Of a stretch of DNA of 64,000 bases, positions 17,024 to 27,382 are shown in pieces. The notes below the pieces were generated by a model. The model saw nothing but the letters and a program-made list of their open reading frames with translations, was not told the origin of the DNA and made no database searches. Made by a program: the position numbers and the translations under genes. Each line of letters begins with the position of its first letter. The first letter of the stretch is position 1. Origin of the DNA: Pseudomonas baltica (GTDB taxonomy: Bacteria > Pseudomonadota > Gammaproteobacteria > Pseudomonadales > Pseudomonadaceae). The stretch spans positions 2,294,001 to 2,358,000 of the forward strand of contig NZ_CP134771.1 in NCBI RefSeq assembly GCF_031880315.1. The letters run 5' to 3'.

Positions 17024-17869
17024 CTACCCCTTGACCGCGCCGGCAGCGAGCCCACGCAGGAAATACTTGCCCGCCAGTACATACACCAGCAGTGTCGGCA
17101 GCCCGGCGATCATCGCCGCGGCCATGTCTACGTTGTATTCCTTGACCCCGGTGCTGGTGTTGACCAGGTTGTTGAGCGCCACCGTGATCGGCTGCACATC
17201 ACCACTGGCGAACACCACGCCGAACAGGAAGTCGTTCCATATCTGGGTGAACTGCCAGATCAGGCAGACCATGATGATAGGGATCGACATCGGCAACAGG
17301 ATCTTGTTGAAGATGGTAAAAAACCCAGCCCCGTCCAGCCGCGCCGCCGCCACCAAGGCACCGGGCACGCTGGTGTAGTAGTTGCGGAAAAACAGCGTGG
17401 TGAAGGCCAGGCCGTAGACGATGTGCACCAACACCAGACCCGTAGTGGTGTTGGCCAGACCCAGCTTGCCGAGGGTGAAGGACGCCGGCAGCAGGACGGT
17501 CTGGAACGGCAGAAAGCAGCCGAACAGCAGCAGGCCGAAAAACAATTGCGAGCCGCGGAAGCGCCACATCGACAGCACGTAGCCGTTGAGCGCGCCGATG
17601 AAGGTCGAAATCAATACGGCCGGTACGGTGATCCTCACTGAGTTCCAGAAATACCCGCCGACCGTGTCCCAGGCCTTGATCCAGCCAATGCCGGTGACCA
17701 CAGCCGGCCAGCTGAGCAGATTGCCGGTGCGGATGTCGTCGGGCGACTTGAAGCTGGTCAGCAGCATGACCACCAGCGGCACCAGATACACCGCCGCCGC
17801 AATCAGCAGAACGGTGTAGATGGCCACGCGGCTGAGGCTCAGCGGCGTGCGTTGTGGACGATCACTCAT
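17024..17869 (-). CDS. gtsC: glucose ABC transporter permease GtsC
   Basis: A 281-residue inner-membrane permease of the MalG type with about six transmembrane helices. The cytoplasmic EAA-like loop (VPGALVAAARLDGAGFFTIFNKILLPMSIP) contacts the ATPase. Its start overlaps the end of gtsB by eight bases, pointing to translational coupling. It pairs with GtsB to form the glucose channel. Confidence 0.94.
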   Translation of the reverse strand: MSDRPQRTPLSLSRVAIYTVLLIAAAVYLVPLVVMLLTSFKSPDDIRTGNLLSWPAVVTGIGWIKAWDTVGGYFWNSVRITVPAVLISTFIGALNGYVLSMWRFRGSQLFFGLLLFGCFLPFQTVLLPASFTLGKLGLANTTTGLVLVHIVYGLAFTTLFFRNYYTSVPGALVAAARLDGAGFFTIFNKILLPMSIPIIMVCLIWQFTQIWNDFLFGVVFASGDVQPITVALNNLVNTSTGVKEYNVDMAAAMIAGLPTLLVYVLAGKYFLRGLAAGAVKG

Positions 17870-18770
17870 GGCGCTTGCCTCGCAGTTCGGAGTACAGGTA
17901 CGGCACCAGGATCGTCAGGATCGCGCACAACATCAGAATCGCACTGGCCGAGCCCATGGCCATCTGGCCGCGGCTGAAGGTGAAGGAATACATGAACATC
18001 GCTGGCAGGTCCGAGGAGTAGCCGGGGCCGCCTGCGGTCATCGCCGCCACCAGGTCGAAACTCTTGATGGCGATGTGCGCGAGGATCATGAAGGCACTGA
18101 AGAATACCGGGCGCAGGCTGGGCAGCACGATGCGCAGATAGATGGTCGGCAAGCTGGCGCCATCGACCTGAGCGGCGCGGATGATCGACTGATCGACGCC
18201 CCGCAGTCCGGCCAGGAACAACGCCATGACGAACCCCGACGACTGCCACACGGCAGCGATCACCAGGCAATACACCACGCGGCTCGGGTCGACCAGCCAG
18301 TCCATGCGAAAACCGTCCCACCCCCAGTCACGGAGCATCTTGTCGAGGCCCAGGCCGGGGTTGAGCAACCACTTCCAGGCGGTGCCGGTGACGATCATCG
18401 ACAGTGCCATGGGGTACAGGTAAATCGTGCGAATGAAGCCTTCGCGGCGAATGCGTTGGTCGAGCAGTACGGCCAGGAACACGCCAAGCACCAGGCTGAT
18501 GGCGATGAACAGGAAGCCGAATACCGCGAGGTTCTTGCTGGCGACCCACCAGCGATCGTTGTCCCAGAGCCGAGCGTATTGCGCCAGGCCGACCCACTTG
18601 TACGTGGGCATGAAGCTGGAGCTGGTGAAGGAAATCACCGCCGTCCAGAGGATGTAACCGTAGAAGCCGATCAGCACGATCAGCATGCTGGGCGCCAAGA
18701 CCAGCTTGGGCAGCCAGCGTTGCAGCGCGTCGAACGGCGAAGCTTTGCTGGACACAGCGACAGAGCTCAT
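17862..18770 (-). CDS. gtsB: glucose ABC transporter permease GtsB
   Basis: A 302-residue MalF-type permease with about six membrane helices and the EAA-like loop (GVDQSIIRAAQVDGASLPTIY). ATG 18770 is chosen over a TTG one codon upstream; GGGAT lies before it. It is separated from gtsA by 211 bases containing a REPIN, so the binding protein may be made in excess of the membrane subunits. Confidence 0.94.
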   Translation of the reverse strand: MSSVAVSSKASPFDALQRWLPKLVLAPSMLIVLIGFYGYILWTAVISFTSSSFMPTYKWVGLAQYARLWDNDRWWVASKNLAVFGFLFIAISLVLGVFLAVLLDQRIRREGFIRTIYLYPMALSMIVTGTAWKWLLNPGLGLDKMLRDWGWDGFRMDWLVDPSRVVYCLVIAAVWQSSGFVMALFLAGLRGVDQSIIRAAQVDGASLPTIYLRIVLPSLRPVFFSAFMILAHIAIKSFDLVAAMTAGGPGYSSDLPAMFMYSFTFSRGQMAMGSASAILMLCAILTILVPYLYSELRGKRHE

Positions 18771-18885
18771 CAACGTGATCCCGTAGTCAAACCAAATAGA
18801 ACCTGCCGGACGTTCCCCTGCATCCCCCTACAGGATGCAAGCGAGTGAAAGCTCCGACAGGGGTGAACTGGGTGCCTGGCTTCAG

Positions 18886-18964
18886 GGCCTCTTCGCGAGC
18901 AAGCTTCGCTCCCACAGCTGTACACCGCTCAACTGTGGGAGCGAGGCTTGCCCGCGAAGGGCCC
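18886..18964. repeat. REPIN between gtsA and gtsB
   Basis: Two inverted REP copies (GGCCTCTTCGCGAGCAAGC and GCTTGCCCGCGAAGGGCC) flank about 40 bases, forming a long hairpin. Its site behind the binding-protein gene fits a role in stabilising the upstream gtsA message. Confidence 0.85.
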
Positions 18965-18981
18965 GCCGCCGCTCCTGAGCC

Positions 18982-20268
18982 TTACTGAGCCGCCTTGATC
19001 GACGCCGCCAGCTTCTTCGCGGTTTCCTGCGGATCGGCTTTCGGATCGTTGATGTAGTTGGTCACCGTATCGAAGATCGCGCCTTGCACGGCCAGGTTGG
19101 TGGCCATGTTGTGCGCCATGCTCGGCTGCAGGCCCCCGGTCTTGTCGTCGGCAAGGAAGTCCTTGGCGGCGGTCTGGGCGCAGGAGTCGAAGCCGTACTT
19201 GCTCATGTCGTTCAACATGTCGGTACGCACCGGGATCGAGCCCTTGTTGATGCTGAAGACTTTCTGGAAGTCTATGCCCAGCGCGACCTTGGCCAGATCT
19301 TGCTGGGCCGCCGTGGTGGTCTTGTCCTTCTGGCTGAACATGGCCAGCGAGTCGATGTTGTAGGTGAAGGCATTCTGGGTGCCCGGGAACGGCACACACT
19401 CGTAGTCCTTGCCAGCGACCTTGTGCGCCGCAGTCCATTCGCTCTTGGCCCAGTCGCCCATCATCTGCATGCCGGCCTTGCCATTGATCACGTCGGCAGC
19501 GGCGATGTTCCAGTCACGCCCGGCGCGATTGGGGTCCATGTAGGTGGCGACTTTCTTCAGTTCGGTGAAGGCCTTGACCATCTCCGGGCCGGTAAGGGTT
19601 TTCTGGTCGAGGTCGACGAAGGCCTTCTTGAAGCCCTCCGGGCCCATGACCGAGAGCACCACGTCTTCGTAGACGGTGCTGTCCTGCCATGGCTGGCCGC
19701 CATGCGCCAGGGCGATGAAGCCCGCCGCCTTGAGCTTGTCGCCGGCGGCATAGAACTCTTCGAGGGTGGTCGGCGCCTTGGCGATCCCGGCCTTCTTGAA
19801 CACCTCAGGGTTGATCCACAGCCAGTTGACGCGGTGGATGTTCACCGGCACGGCCACGTAGTTGCCTTCGTACTTGACGGTGTCGGAGACTTTCTTCGAC
19901 AGCAGGCTGTCCCACTTCTCGTCCTTGGCGACCTCCTTCAACGCGTCGGTGTCGAGCAAGCCGGTGCTGGCCCACTCCTGAATATCCGGGCCCTTGATCT
20001 GCGCGGCACCCGGCGGGTTGCCCGCCACGGCGCGGCTCTTCAGCACGGTCATGGCAGTCGCACCGCCACCGCCTGCGACGGCGCCGTCCTTCCAGGTGAA
20101 GCCGTCTTTTTCGACTTGGGCTTTAAGGACATCGACCGCTGCCTTTTCACCACCGGACGTCCACCAGTGAACGACCTCTACAGTGCCTTTGGAATCGGCA
20201 GCGAGGGCGCTGAGCGGGAACAAGGAAGCCAGGGAAACGACAGTAGCGAGGCGAGAAATCGCATTCAT
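18982..20268 (-). CDS. gtsA: glucose ABC transporter substrate-binding protein
   Basis: A 428-residue periplasmic sugar-binding protein (family 1, MalE-like). The Sec signal peptide ends near residue 23 (PLSALAADS), followed by [15 protein letters not shown], typical of glucose and mannose binders. ATG 20268 has AAAGGT seven bases upstream; an in-frame ATG 11 codons earlier lies in the leader. A CA motif AACAACAA sits just before the ribosome site, a likely point of Crc control. Expression in pseudomonads depends on GltR/GtrS, encoded next door. Confidence 0.95.
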   Translation of the reverse strand: MNAISRLATVVSLASLFPLSALAADSKGTVEVVHWWTSGGEKAAVDVLKAQVEKDGFTWKDGAVAGGGGATAMTVLKSRAVAGNPPGAAQIKGPDIQEWASTGLLDTDALKEVAKDEKWDSLLSKKVSDTVKYEGNYVAVPVNIHRVNWLWINPEVFKKAGIAKAPTTLEEFYAAGDKLKAAGFIALAHGGQPWQDSTVYEDVVLSVMGPEGFKKAFVDLDQKTLTGPEMVKAFTELKKVATYMDPNRAGRDWNIAAADVINGKAGMQMMGDWAKSEWTAAHKVAGKDYECVPFPGTQNAFTYNIDSLAMFSQKDKTTTAAQQDLAKVALGIDFQKVFSINKGSIPVRTDMLNDMSKYGFDSCAQTAAKDFLADDKTGGLQPSMAHNMATNLAVQGAIFDTVTNYINDPKADPQETAKKLAASIKAAQ

Positions 20269-20281
20269 TTGATTACCTTTC

Positions 20282-20289
20282 TTGTTGTT
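20282..20289 (-). promoter_or_regulatory. Crc/Hfq CA motif before gtsA
   Basis: AACAACAA, immediately upstream of the AAAGG ribosome site of gtsA, is an exact match to AANAANAA. Hfq-Crc binding there would block translation during growth on preferred carbon sources. Confidence 0.65.
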
Positions 20290-20430
20290 ATACCGGGGCA
20301 AGTCTGTGCTTGCGCTGCGAGGAGTCTAAACAGGATTCGGCAAAACGCACGTAACGAATCGCTGTCGGAATGTCACCATGCTGTGACATTTGCGTTGAGG
20401 CTGCCCGCGAAGGCCGTCAGTGATCGCCCA

Positions 20431-21936
20431 TCACCCCCTCGGTAACACCAAAGTGACGCGCAAACCACCTTCACGCAGATTCTGCAGCGTCACCTCACCC
20501 CCATGGCTATGGGCGATATTGCGCGCAATCCCCAGCCCCAGGCCATAGCCCTGCTGACCGCCGGCCAGGCGAAAGTGCGGTTCGAACACCTGCTCCAGGC
20601 GCTGCTCCGGCACGCCGGGGCCTTCGTCGTCGACATGCAGGGTAAAGACCTTGCCGCCATCCTCGATGCGCACATGGGCGCGCTTGCCGTACTTCCTGGC
20701 GTTATCGATCAGGTTGCCGATACAGCGCTTGAGCGCCAGCGGCTTGCCCGAATACGGCCTGCGCGCCCGGCCATCGAGGGTCACGGTGCCGTTGCCCAAG
20801 GGCGACAGAAACGGCTCGACCAAGCAGTCGAGTACGTGGTTGAGGTCCACCGGCTCGATGTTTTCGTGGATATCGGTGTCCTTCACGCATTGCAGCGCGC
20901 CCTTGACCAACAACTCCAACTCGTCGAGGTCGCGGCTGAAGCGCGCCTCGAGATCCGGGTCTTCGAGCAGCTCTACACGCAAGCGCAAACGGGTGATGGG
21001 CGTGCGCAAATCATGGGAGATGGCACTGAACAACTGACTGCGCTCGGTGAGGTAGCGGCTGATGCGTTCGCGCATCGCGTTGAAGGCCCGGGCCACCTCC
21101 ACCACCTCGCTGCCGCCGCCCTCGGTGACCGGCCCATCGACTGCGGGGCCATCCACCTCGGCGCCCAGCGACAACTCCCGCGCAGCCCGGGCCAGGCGCT
21201 TGAGGGGGCGACTTTGCCAGTGCACCAGCAGGCCGATGAACAACAGCAGGAAAGCGCTGGTCATGACGATAAAGGCCACCTGCTGCGCCGGCAGCCCTTG
21301 CTCCTCCAGACTGGTGTAAGGCTCGGGCAGCAAGGAGGCGATGTACAGCCACTCGCCCTCCCCCAGTTCGATCTGGGTGACCAGGATCGGCGGATTGACC
21401 GGCTCCAGGGTCAAGGCGTAGTGGGCCCAGGAACGCGGCAGTTCTTCAAGCTTGAGGCCGCTGTTGAAGATGCGCAAATCGTCGGGGGCCACGAATTGCA
21501 CCGAGACATCCACCTGGTCGCCGAGCTTGGCGCGCAGGATTTCACCGACGCTGTCGATGACCGCGTCCTTGCGCGGCGTGCGCGGCAACACGTTCATGTC
21601 CAGAGGCTTGTCGTTGAGGGTCACCACGAAGCGCGTACCGCCCATGCTGCGCAGCTGTTCAAGGACCATCGGCCGGTAAGCCACCGGCAGCGAGCGAATG
21701 TAACTGACGCTGGCGACCATCGAATGGGCCAGGCTGCGGGCGCTGGTAACCAGGCCTTCGAGCTGGGTGGCGCGCAATTGCGCCACCCAGATCACACTCG
21801 ACAACGCCTGGGCCAGTAGCACCGCCAGCAGGGTCAGCAGCAACATGCGCCCGAGCAGCGAGCGCGGCAGGCGTGGCTTGGGCAGGCGCAGTTCAGGCAG
21901 GCGCAACGCTGGCCGCCAGTTGATAGCCGCTGCCAC
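20431..21936 (-). CDS. gtrS: sensor histidine kinase for glucose uptake
   Basis: A membrane histidine kinase of 501 residues if read from GTG 21936, a start that lies 44 bases inside gltR; internal starts such as ATG 21846 are possible. It has two transmembrane helices (about 30-50 and 219-239) around a periplasmic domain, a HAMP region, and the H-box SAISHDLRTPITRL with H308. The ATP-binding motifs are NLIDNARKYG, DEGPGVP and GLGLGIA. In P. aeruginosa the homologue GtrS senses 2-ketogluconate and 6-phosphogluconate and controls oprB and gts genes. Confidence 0.93.
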   Translation of the reverse strand: MAAAINWRPALRLPELRLPKPRLPRSLLGRMLLLTLLAVLLAQALSSVIWVAQLRATQLEGLVTSARSLAHSMVASVSYIRSLPVAYRPMVLEQLRSMGGTRFVVTLNDKPLDMNVLPRTPRKDAVIDSVGEILRAKLGDQVDVSVQFVAPDDLRIFNSGLKLEELPRSWAHYALTLEPVNPPILVTQIELGEGEWLYIASLLPEPYTSLEEQGLPAQQVAFIVMTSAFLLLFIGLLVHWQSRPLKRLARAARELSLGAEVDGPAVDGPVTEGGGSEVVEVARAFNAMRERISRYLTERSQLFSAISHDLRTPITRLRLRVELLEDPDLEARFSRDLDELELLVKGALQCVKDTDIHENIEPVDLNHVLDCLVEPFLSPLGNGTVTLDGRARRPYSGKPLALKRCIGNLIDNARKYGKRAHVRIEDGGKVFTLHVDDEGPGVPEQRLEQVFEPHFRLAGGQQGYGLGLGIARNIAHSHGGEVTLQNLREGGLRVTLVLPRG

Positions 21937-22621
21937 GCACGGTGCGGATCAGCCGAGGCGGCTTGTCGATATCACGCAGGCGCTGACGCAGGCGGCTGAC
22001 CGCCATGTCGACGATGCGATCCAGCGGCATCGGTTCGCGCCCGCGGGTGGCATTGCCGATGGTGTCGCGATCGAGAATCTGCTGCGGATGATCGAGAAAC
22101 AGCTTGAGCAAGGCGAAATCGGCCCCCGAAAGCACCACCTCTTCGCCGTCGACGTGAAACAACCGATGGCTGACCATGTCCAGGCGCCATTCGTCGAACG
22201 CCAGCACATCGCTGCTGGCATTGGACGATTGACTGAACGAGCAGCGGCGCAGCAAGGCCTTGATGCGCGCTTGCAGTTCTCGGGGGCTGAAGGGTTTGCC
22301 CAGGTAGTCATCGGCACCCAGCTCCAGGCCGATGACCCGATCGGCCTCGTCGGAGCTGGCGGTGAGCATGATGATCGGCACCTGGCCATGACGCGGATGG
22401 GCCCGCGTCCAGCGGCACAGGCTGAAGCCGTCTTCGTCGGGCAGCATCACGTCGAGGATGACCAGATCGGTAGGGTCAGCGGCGTTCAGCGCTTCGCGAA
22501 AACCCCGTCCGTCCGCCGTTGTGCGCACGGCAAAGCCGGCACGACTGAGGTAGACCTGCAGCAGTTCGCGGATTTCCTGGTCGTCATCGACCAGCAGGAT
22601 CGATTTGCCGGCAGTGCTCAC
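21893..22621 (-). CDS. gltR: OmpR-type response regulator GltR
   Basis: A 242-residue response regulator with a receiver domain (phospho-acceptor D57 in VILDVMLPDEDG; acidic VDDD near residue 11; K in LGKPF) and a C-terminal winged-helix domain (RTVRGSGYQL). It is partnered with the kinase encoded just downstream. In Pseudomonas GltR governs glucose transport genes. It follows glk after 74 bases in the edd-glk-gltR-gtrS order. Confidence 0.95.
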   Translation of the reverse strand: MSTAGKSILLVDDDQEIRELLQVYLSRAGFAVRTTADGRGFREALNAADPTDLVILDVMLPDEDGFSLCRWTRAHPRHGQVPIIMLTASSDEADRVIGLELGADDYLGKPFSPRELQARIKALLRRCSFSQSSNASSDVLAFDEWRLDMVSHRLFHVDGEEVVLSGADFALLKLFLDHPQQILDRDTIGNATRGREPMPLDRIVDMAVSRLRQRLRDIDKPPRLIRTVRGSGYQLAASVAPA

Positions 22622-22695
22622 ATGACCGTCCTTGTGATTCGCTTATTGTTATCCGCCGGGTCGAAGCGCCCGGCTGTCTGGTGCTGATTAGACGC

Positions 22696-23649
22696 TCAAG
22701 CCAGGGTCTGTTGCAAGGCCACCCCAGCGCCCAGCAGGCCCGAGAACTCGGCGGTCACGACCCATACCGGAATGCCCTTGAAGTAATCGCTCATGCAGCC
22801 CTTGTCGGCGAAGCTTTGGGCAAAGCCGCTGGTGAGGAACAGCTTGAGGAAACGCGGGATCACGCCGCCGACGATATACACCCCGCCACGACCGCCCACG
22901 GTGAGGACATTGTTGCCCGCCACGCGGCCGAGGAAGCGACAGAACTGCTCGACGGTGGCCAGCGCCACCGCTTCCCCCGCCAAGGCGCCTTCGCTGACTT
23001 CAGCCGGGGATTTGTGCGTGGGGGTATGGCCATCGACGGCGCAGATTGCCTGGTACAAGCGCAGCAGACCGCCACCGCTGAGGATGGTTTCGGCACTGAC
23101 ATGGCCGATATCGGCCTCGATGTGCGCGCGCAGCTGTGACTCGCGCGCGTTGCCCACCGGCAGATCGACATGCCCGCCCTCGCCCGGCAACGCCAGCCAG
23201 TGCTCGCCCAGATTCATCAGGGTGCCCACACCCAGTCCGGTGCCAGGGCCGATGACCACGGCCGGGCGCGACGGGTCCGGATCGCCTTGGCAGACGGTCT
23301 GGTACTCATCGGGCTTGAGCCGGGTCATGCCCAGGGCCATGGCGGTGAAGTCGTTGATCAGCGACAGGTGCTCGACCTGCAGGGTCGCGCAAAACGCCTT
23401 GCGGCTGATGCGCCAGTGGCTGTTGGTGAAACGGAACTCGTCGCCGCTGACCGGCCCGGCCACCGCCAGGCAGACCGCGCCGATATCGCCCTTGTTCAGA
23501 CCGAGGTCCTGCAGATACACGCCAATGGCGTGCTCAGGGCTGGTGTAATCGGCGGTCGGGAAGACCCGAACCGAATGTAATTGTTGTTCTTCCCACAACG
23601 CAAAACGCGCGTTGGTACCACCGATATCACCTACCAGCGCCAGTTTCAT
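22696..23649 (-). CDS. glk: glucokinase
   Basis: A 317-residue cytoplasmic kinase that phosphorylates glucose at C6 with ATP, supplying Zwf. It shows the ROK-independent bacterial glucokinase pattern: [13 protein letters not shown] at the N-terminus, [12 protein letters not shown], the GPGTGLGVG phosphate loop and a GEGGH segment. Its ATG overlaps the edd stop (ATGA), so the two are translated together. Confidence 0.96.
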   Translation of the reverse strand: MKLALVGDIGGTNARFALWEEQQLHSVRVFPTADYTSPEHAIGVYLQDLGLNKGDIGAVCLAVAGPVSGDEFRFTNSHWRISRKAFCATLQVEHLSLINDFTAMALGMTRLKPDEYQTVCQGDPDPSRPAVVIGPGTGLGVGTLMNLGEHWLALPGEGGHVDLPVGNARESQLRAHIEADIGHVSAETILSGGGLLRLYQAICAVDGHTPTHKSPAEVSEGALAGEAVALATVEQFCRFLGRVAGNNVLTVGGRGGVYIVGGVIPRFLKLFLTSGFAQSFADKGCMSDYFKGIPVWVVTAEFSGLLGAGVALQQTLA

Positions 23650-25472
23650 TGCAGCGATTCCAAACTCGAAGTAAAGGCACAGGCACCTTGTTCTGCCGAG
23701 CTGAACGCCTGGCGCATAAAGCCAAACAGTTCACGTCCGCAGCCCACGCCATTGGCCAGGGTGCCGACTGCCGGGGTGCGCGCGGCCAGCGTCTGGGCGT
23801 CGACTAGCACCTGCAAGGTACCGGCGACGCCATCGACGCGAATGATATCGCCGTCTTCGACCAACGCCAATGGTCCACCGCTGGCAGCTTCGGGGCTGAC
23901 ATGGATGGCCGCCGGGATTTTGCCCGAAGCACCGGACATCCGCCCGTCGGTCACCAGCGCCACTTTGAAGCCGCGATCCTGCAGCACACCAAGGAAAGGC
24001 GTCATCTTGTGCAATTCAGGCATGCCGTTGGAGCGCGGCCCCTGGAAGCGCATCACCGCAACGAAATCCTTCTCCAGCTCGCCGGCCTTGAAGGCGTCGG
24101 CCAGCTCTTGCTGATCCTGGAACACCCGGCACGGCGCTTCGACCACCTGATTTTCCACCGCCACCGCCGAGACTTTCATCACCCCGCGACCGAGGTTGCC
24201 TTGCATCACTCGCAGACCACCTTCGGCCGAAAACGGATTGCGGACGGGGCGCAGGATAGTTTCGTCGAGGCTCTCGATCGGGCCGTCGCGCCACTCCAGT
24301 TTGCCTTCTACCAGGAACGGCTCCTGGGTATAGCGGCTCAAACCACGCCCGGCCACGGTGTTGACGTCTTCATGGAGCAGCCCGGCTTCGAGTAGCTCGC
24401 GAATCAAGAATGCCATGCCGCCCGCGGCCTGGAAGTGGTTGATATCGGCCTTGCCATTCGGATACACGTGGGACAGGGTCGGTACCACTTCGGACAAATC
24501 AGCCATGTCCTGCCAGGTCAGCTGGATGCCCGCAGCCATCGCGATGGCCGGCATGTGCAGCGTGTGGTTGGTCGAGCCGCCGGTGGCGTGCAGGGCAACG
24601 ATGGAGTTGACCAGGGATTTTTCGTCGACGATCTCGCCCAACGGCATGAAGTTGCCGCTGGCCTTGGTCAGGCGCGTGACTTGATGTGCGGCCTCGTGAG
24701 TCAGGGCATCACGCAGCGGCGTATTGGGGTTGACGAACGAAGCGCCCGGCAAGTGCAGGCCCAGCACTTCCATCAACAACTGGTTGGTGTTGGCGGTGCC
24801 GTAGAAGGTGCAGGTGCCAGGGCTGTGATAGGACTTCATCTCCGACTCGAGCAGCTCTTCGCGGCTGGCCTTGCCTTCGGCGTAGCGCTGGCGCACGTCG
24901 GCCTTTTCCTTGTTGGAAATACCCGACGGCATCGGCCCGCCCGGGACGAAAATGGTCGGCAGATGGCCAAAACGCAGCGCGCCCATCATCAATCCCGGCA
25001 CGATCTTGTCGCAGATCCCCAACAGCAGCGCGCCGTCGAACATGTTGTGCGACAACGCCACGGCGGTAGACAGCGCGATGGTTTCGCGGCTGGCCAGGCT
25101 CAGCTCCATGCCGGCCTCGCCCTGAGTCACACCATCGCACATGGCCGGCACGCCACCGGCGAACTGCCCGACCGAACCGATCTCACGCAGCGCCTGCTTG
25201 ATCTGCGCCGGGTAGGTTTCGTAGGGCTGGTGGGCCGAGAGCATGTCGTTATAGGACGACACGATGGCGATGTTGGCGGCGTTCATCATGCGCAGGCTGT
25301 GCTTGTCCTCGGGACCGCAACCGGCCACTCCGTGAGCAAAGTTGGCGCATTGCAATTTGCCACGCTGCGGACCGTCTGTAGCTGCCTCTCGGATCAGCTG
25401 CAAGTAACGATCGCGTGTGGCACGGCTGCGGTTTATCAGCCGTTCGGTGACCTCGAGAACGCGGGGATGCAT
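23646..25472 (-). CDS. edd: 6-phosphogluconate dehydratase
   Basis: A 608-residue iron-sulfur dehydratase that converts 6-phosphogluconate to KDPG, the first committed step of the Entner-Doudoroff pathway. IlvD/Edd family signatures are [29 protein letters not shown] and [13 protein letters not shown], which supply cluster cysteines; [11 protein letters not shown] lies near the C-terminus. The ATG at 25472 is preceded by a GGAG site. The divergent gap to gapA holds two HexR-type operators. Confidence 0.97.
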   Translation of the reverse strand: MHPRVLEVTERLINRSRATRDRYLQLIREAATDGPQRGKLQCANFAHGVAGCGPEDKHSLRMMNAANIAIVSSYNDMLSAHQPYETYPAQIKQALREIGSVGQFAGGVPAMCDGVTQGEAGMELSLASRETIALSTAVALSHNMFDGALLLGICDKIVPGLMMGALRFGHLPTIFVPGGPMPSGISNKEKADVRQRYAEGKASREELLESEMKSYHSPGTCTFYGTANTNQLLMEVLGLHLPGASFVNPNTPLRDALTHEAAHQVTRLTKASGNFMPLGEIVDEKSLVNSIVALHATGGSTNHTLHMPAIAMAAGIQLTWQDMADLSEVVPTLSHVYPNGKADINHFQAAGGMAFLIRELLEAGLLHEDVNTVAGRGLSRYTQEPFLVEGKLEWRDGPIESLDETILRPVRNPFSAEGGLRVMQGNLGRGVMKVSAVAVENQVVEAPCRVFQDQQELADAFKAGELEKDFVAVMRFQGPRSNGMPELHKMTPFLGVLQDRGFKVALVTDGRMSGASGKIPAAIHVSPEAASGGPLALVEDGDIIRVDGVAGTLQVLVDAQTLAARTPAVGTLANGVGCGRELFGFMRQAFSSAEQGACAFTSSLESLQ

Positions 25473-25590
25473 GGGAAAACTCCAGGCTTTTGGGGCGACC
25501 TCTGCGGCAGATTCACAAGTTTCACTCGTCGGGCCGATACAACGTCTAGGCTCGAAAAGGATCCAGAAAAGGTGCCGTACCGGTCACTCG

Positions 25591-25605
25591 TTGTAGATAG
25601 AACAA
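25591..25605. promoter_or_regulatory. HexR operator, edd side
   Basis: TTGTAGATAGAACAA is an exact TTGT-N7-ACAA, the pattern described for Pseudomonas HexR sites. It lies about 120 bases upstream of edd. Confidence 0.75.
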
Positions 25606-25652
25606 AATATTGCCATTAAAAAGGCTTGTTTTCTATTTCTATGCGAATAATC

Positions 25653-25667
25653 TTGTAATTCCAACAA
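25653..25667. promoter_or_regulatory. HexR operator, gapA side
   Basis: TTGTAATTCCAACAA is a second exact TTGT-N7-ACAA, 72 bases upstream of gapA. Two operators in one divergent region would let HexR control both genes. Confidence 0.75.
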
Positions 25668-25738
25668 CAAAACCAGATTCAGTGTCCCGTGCGCTCGTGG
25701 CCCGATCACCTTACAATCTGTCTGACAGTAGGTACCCC

Positions 25739-26740
25739 ATGACTATTCGCATCGCAATCAACGGTTTTGGACGCATCGGTCGTAACGTCCTCCGTGCACT
25801 GTATACCCAAGACTATCGCCAGCACCTGCAAGTCGTCGCCATCAACGACTTGGGTGACAGCAAGATCAACGCTCATCTGCTCAAGTACGACACCGTACAC
25901 GGCACGTTCGATGCCACGGTAGAGCATGATGAAGAAAGTCTTACCGTCAATGGTGACCGTATTACGGTCAGCGCCATTCGCAATCCGGCCGAGCTGCCGT
26001 GGAAGGCCCAGCAGATCGATGTGGTATTCGAATGCACCGGTTTCTTCACCGACCGCGACAAGGCCGCCGCGCACCTGACAGCCGGTGCCCGCAAAGTGAT
26101 TATCTCCGCACCGGCCAAGGGCGCCGATGCCACCGTTGTGTACGGCGTCAACCATGACGTGCTGCGCCAGTCGCACCAGATCATCTCCAACGCCTCGTGC
26201 ACCACCAACTGCCTGGCCCCGGTCGCCCAGGTACTGCACCGCGAGCTGGGCATCGAGCAAGGCCTGATGACCACCATTCACGCCTATACCAATGACCAGA
26301 ACCTGATCGACGTGTACCACACCGACCCGTACCGCGCGCGCTCGGCCACCCAGTCGATGATCCCGAGCAAGACCGGTGCCGCCGAGGCCGTGGGCCTGGT
26401 GCTGCCGGAACTGGCGGGCAAGCTGACCGGCATGTCGGTACGCGTACCGGTGATCAATGTGTCGCTGGTCGACCTGACCCTCAATGTCGGCAAACAGGCC
26501 AGCAGCGAAGAGATCAACGCGCTGCTCAAGCAGGCCAGTGAACAATCGAAGATTCTGGGCTACAACACCCTGCCGCTGGTCTCTACCGATTTCAATCACA
26601 ACCCGCTGTCGTCGATCTTCGACGCCAATCACACCAAGACCAACGGCAAACTGGTCAAGGTCATGGCCTGGTACGACAACGAATGGGGTTTCTCCAACCG
26701 CATGCTCGACAACTGCCTGGCACTCTGCTCCGCCGAGTGA
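25739..26740 (+). CDS. gapA: glyceraldehyde-3-phosphate dehydrogenase, type I
   Basis: A 333-residue glycolytic enzyme that oxidises glyceraldehyde-3-phosphate with NAD+ and phosphate. The nucleotide fold begins [15 protein letters not shown]; the catalytic cysteine lies in [20 protein letters not shown] is near the end. ATG 25739 has TAGGTA upstream; the longer open frame before it is leader sequence with operators. In Pseudomonas this Gap handles the triose phosphate released by Eda, hence its co-regulation by HexR. Confidence 0.97.
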   Translation: MTIRIAINGFGRIGRNVLRALYTQDYRQHLQVVAINDLGDSKINAHLLKYDTVHGTFDATVEHDEESLTVNGDRITVSAIRNPAELPWKAQQIDVVFECTGFFTDRDKAAAHLTAGARKVIISAPAKGADATVVYGVNHDVLRQSHQIISNASCTTNCLAPVAQVLHRELGIEQGLMTTIHAYTNDQNLIDVYHTDPYRARSATQSMIPSKTGAAEAVGLVLPELAGKLTGMSVRVPVINVSLVDLTLNVGKQASSEEINALLKQASEQSKILGYNTLPLVSTDFNHNPLSSIFDANHTKTNGKLVKVMAWYDNEWGFSNRMLDNCLALCSAE

Positions 26741-26783
26741 CGATTTCCCCAGGTAAAGGTTCAGGCAACGCTTGACGCGAGTG

Positions 26784-26808
26784 GCGGATGATAAGCATTA
26801 TCATCCGC
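26784..26808. promoter_or_regulatory. Fur box over the ECF sigma-gene promoter
   Basis: GCGGATGATAA and TTATCATCCGC are perfect 11-base arms around GCA, closely matching the Fur consensus (GATAATGATAATCATTATC). The likely promoter is TTGACG (26772-26777), 18 bases, CATTAT (26796-26801), so iron-loaded Fur would cover the -10 element. Confidence 0.85.
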
Positions 26809-26830
26809 TACCTCGTCGTTCGGTATTACC

Positions 26831-27349
26831 GTGAGCCAGTCCCACTTCAACTCGGTGTTCATCGCCCAGCGCCTGGTGCTGCTGCGCACCTTGCAGCGCA
26901 TGGTCGACAACCCCAGCACCGCCGAAGACCTGCTGCAGGAGACCTACCTGCGAGTCGCGCGGGCGCTGAACGAGCGCCCCATCACCCACCTGGAGCCGTT
27001 CGTGTTCCAGACCGCACGCAATCTGGCCCTCGATCACCTGCGCGCACGGCGCCTGCAGGAACGTACGCTGCTGGAAGATGTGTCTACAGATGTGCTACAT
27101 AATGTTGCAGCGCCCGGAAGTTGCGCCGAAGATGCCGCCCATGCCGAGCAATTGCTGCAACGCCTGAGCAGCAGCCTGTCGAAGCTGAGCGAACGCCAGC
27201 AACGGATTTTCATCCTCAGCCGCCTGCAGGGTGCCAGCTATGTCGACATCGCCGAAGCGCTTCAGGTATCGGCCAGCACGGTGCAGAAGGAACTCAAATT
27301 GATCATGGCCATCTGCATGGGTATCGCCGAGCGCATGGAAGCGCCATGA
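26831..27349 (+). CDS. hxuI: FecI-type ECF sigma factor, HxuI-like
   Basis: A 172-residue extracytoplasmic-function sigma factor starting at GTG 26831. Region 2 (about 10-75, with AEDLLQETYLRVARA and FVFQTARNLALDHLRARR) reads the -10 element, and region 4 (about 108-160, with SERQQRIFILSRLQGASYVDIAEALQVSASTV) reads the -35. It is followed by a FecR-type partner and a hemoprotein receptor, the order of the P. aeruginosa hxuIRA heme signalling system. A Fur box controls it. The name rests mainly on this context. Confidence 0.88.
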   Translation: MSQSHFNSVFIAQRLVLLRTLQRMVDNPSTAEDLLQETYLRVARALNERPITHLEPFVFQTARNLALDHLRARRLQERTLLEDVSTDVLHNVAAPGSCAEDAAHAEQLLQRLSSSLSKLSERQQRIFILSRLQGASYVDIAEALQVSASTVQKELKLIMAICMGIAERMEAP

Positions 27350-27382
27350 ATCTGATCTGGCACTCGCTGCCGAGGAAACGTC

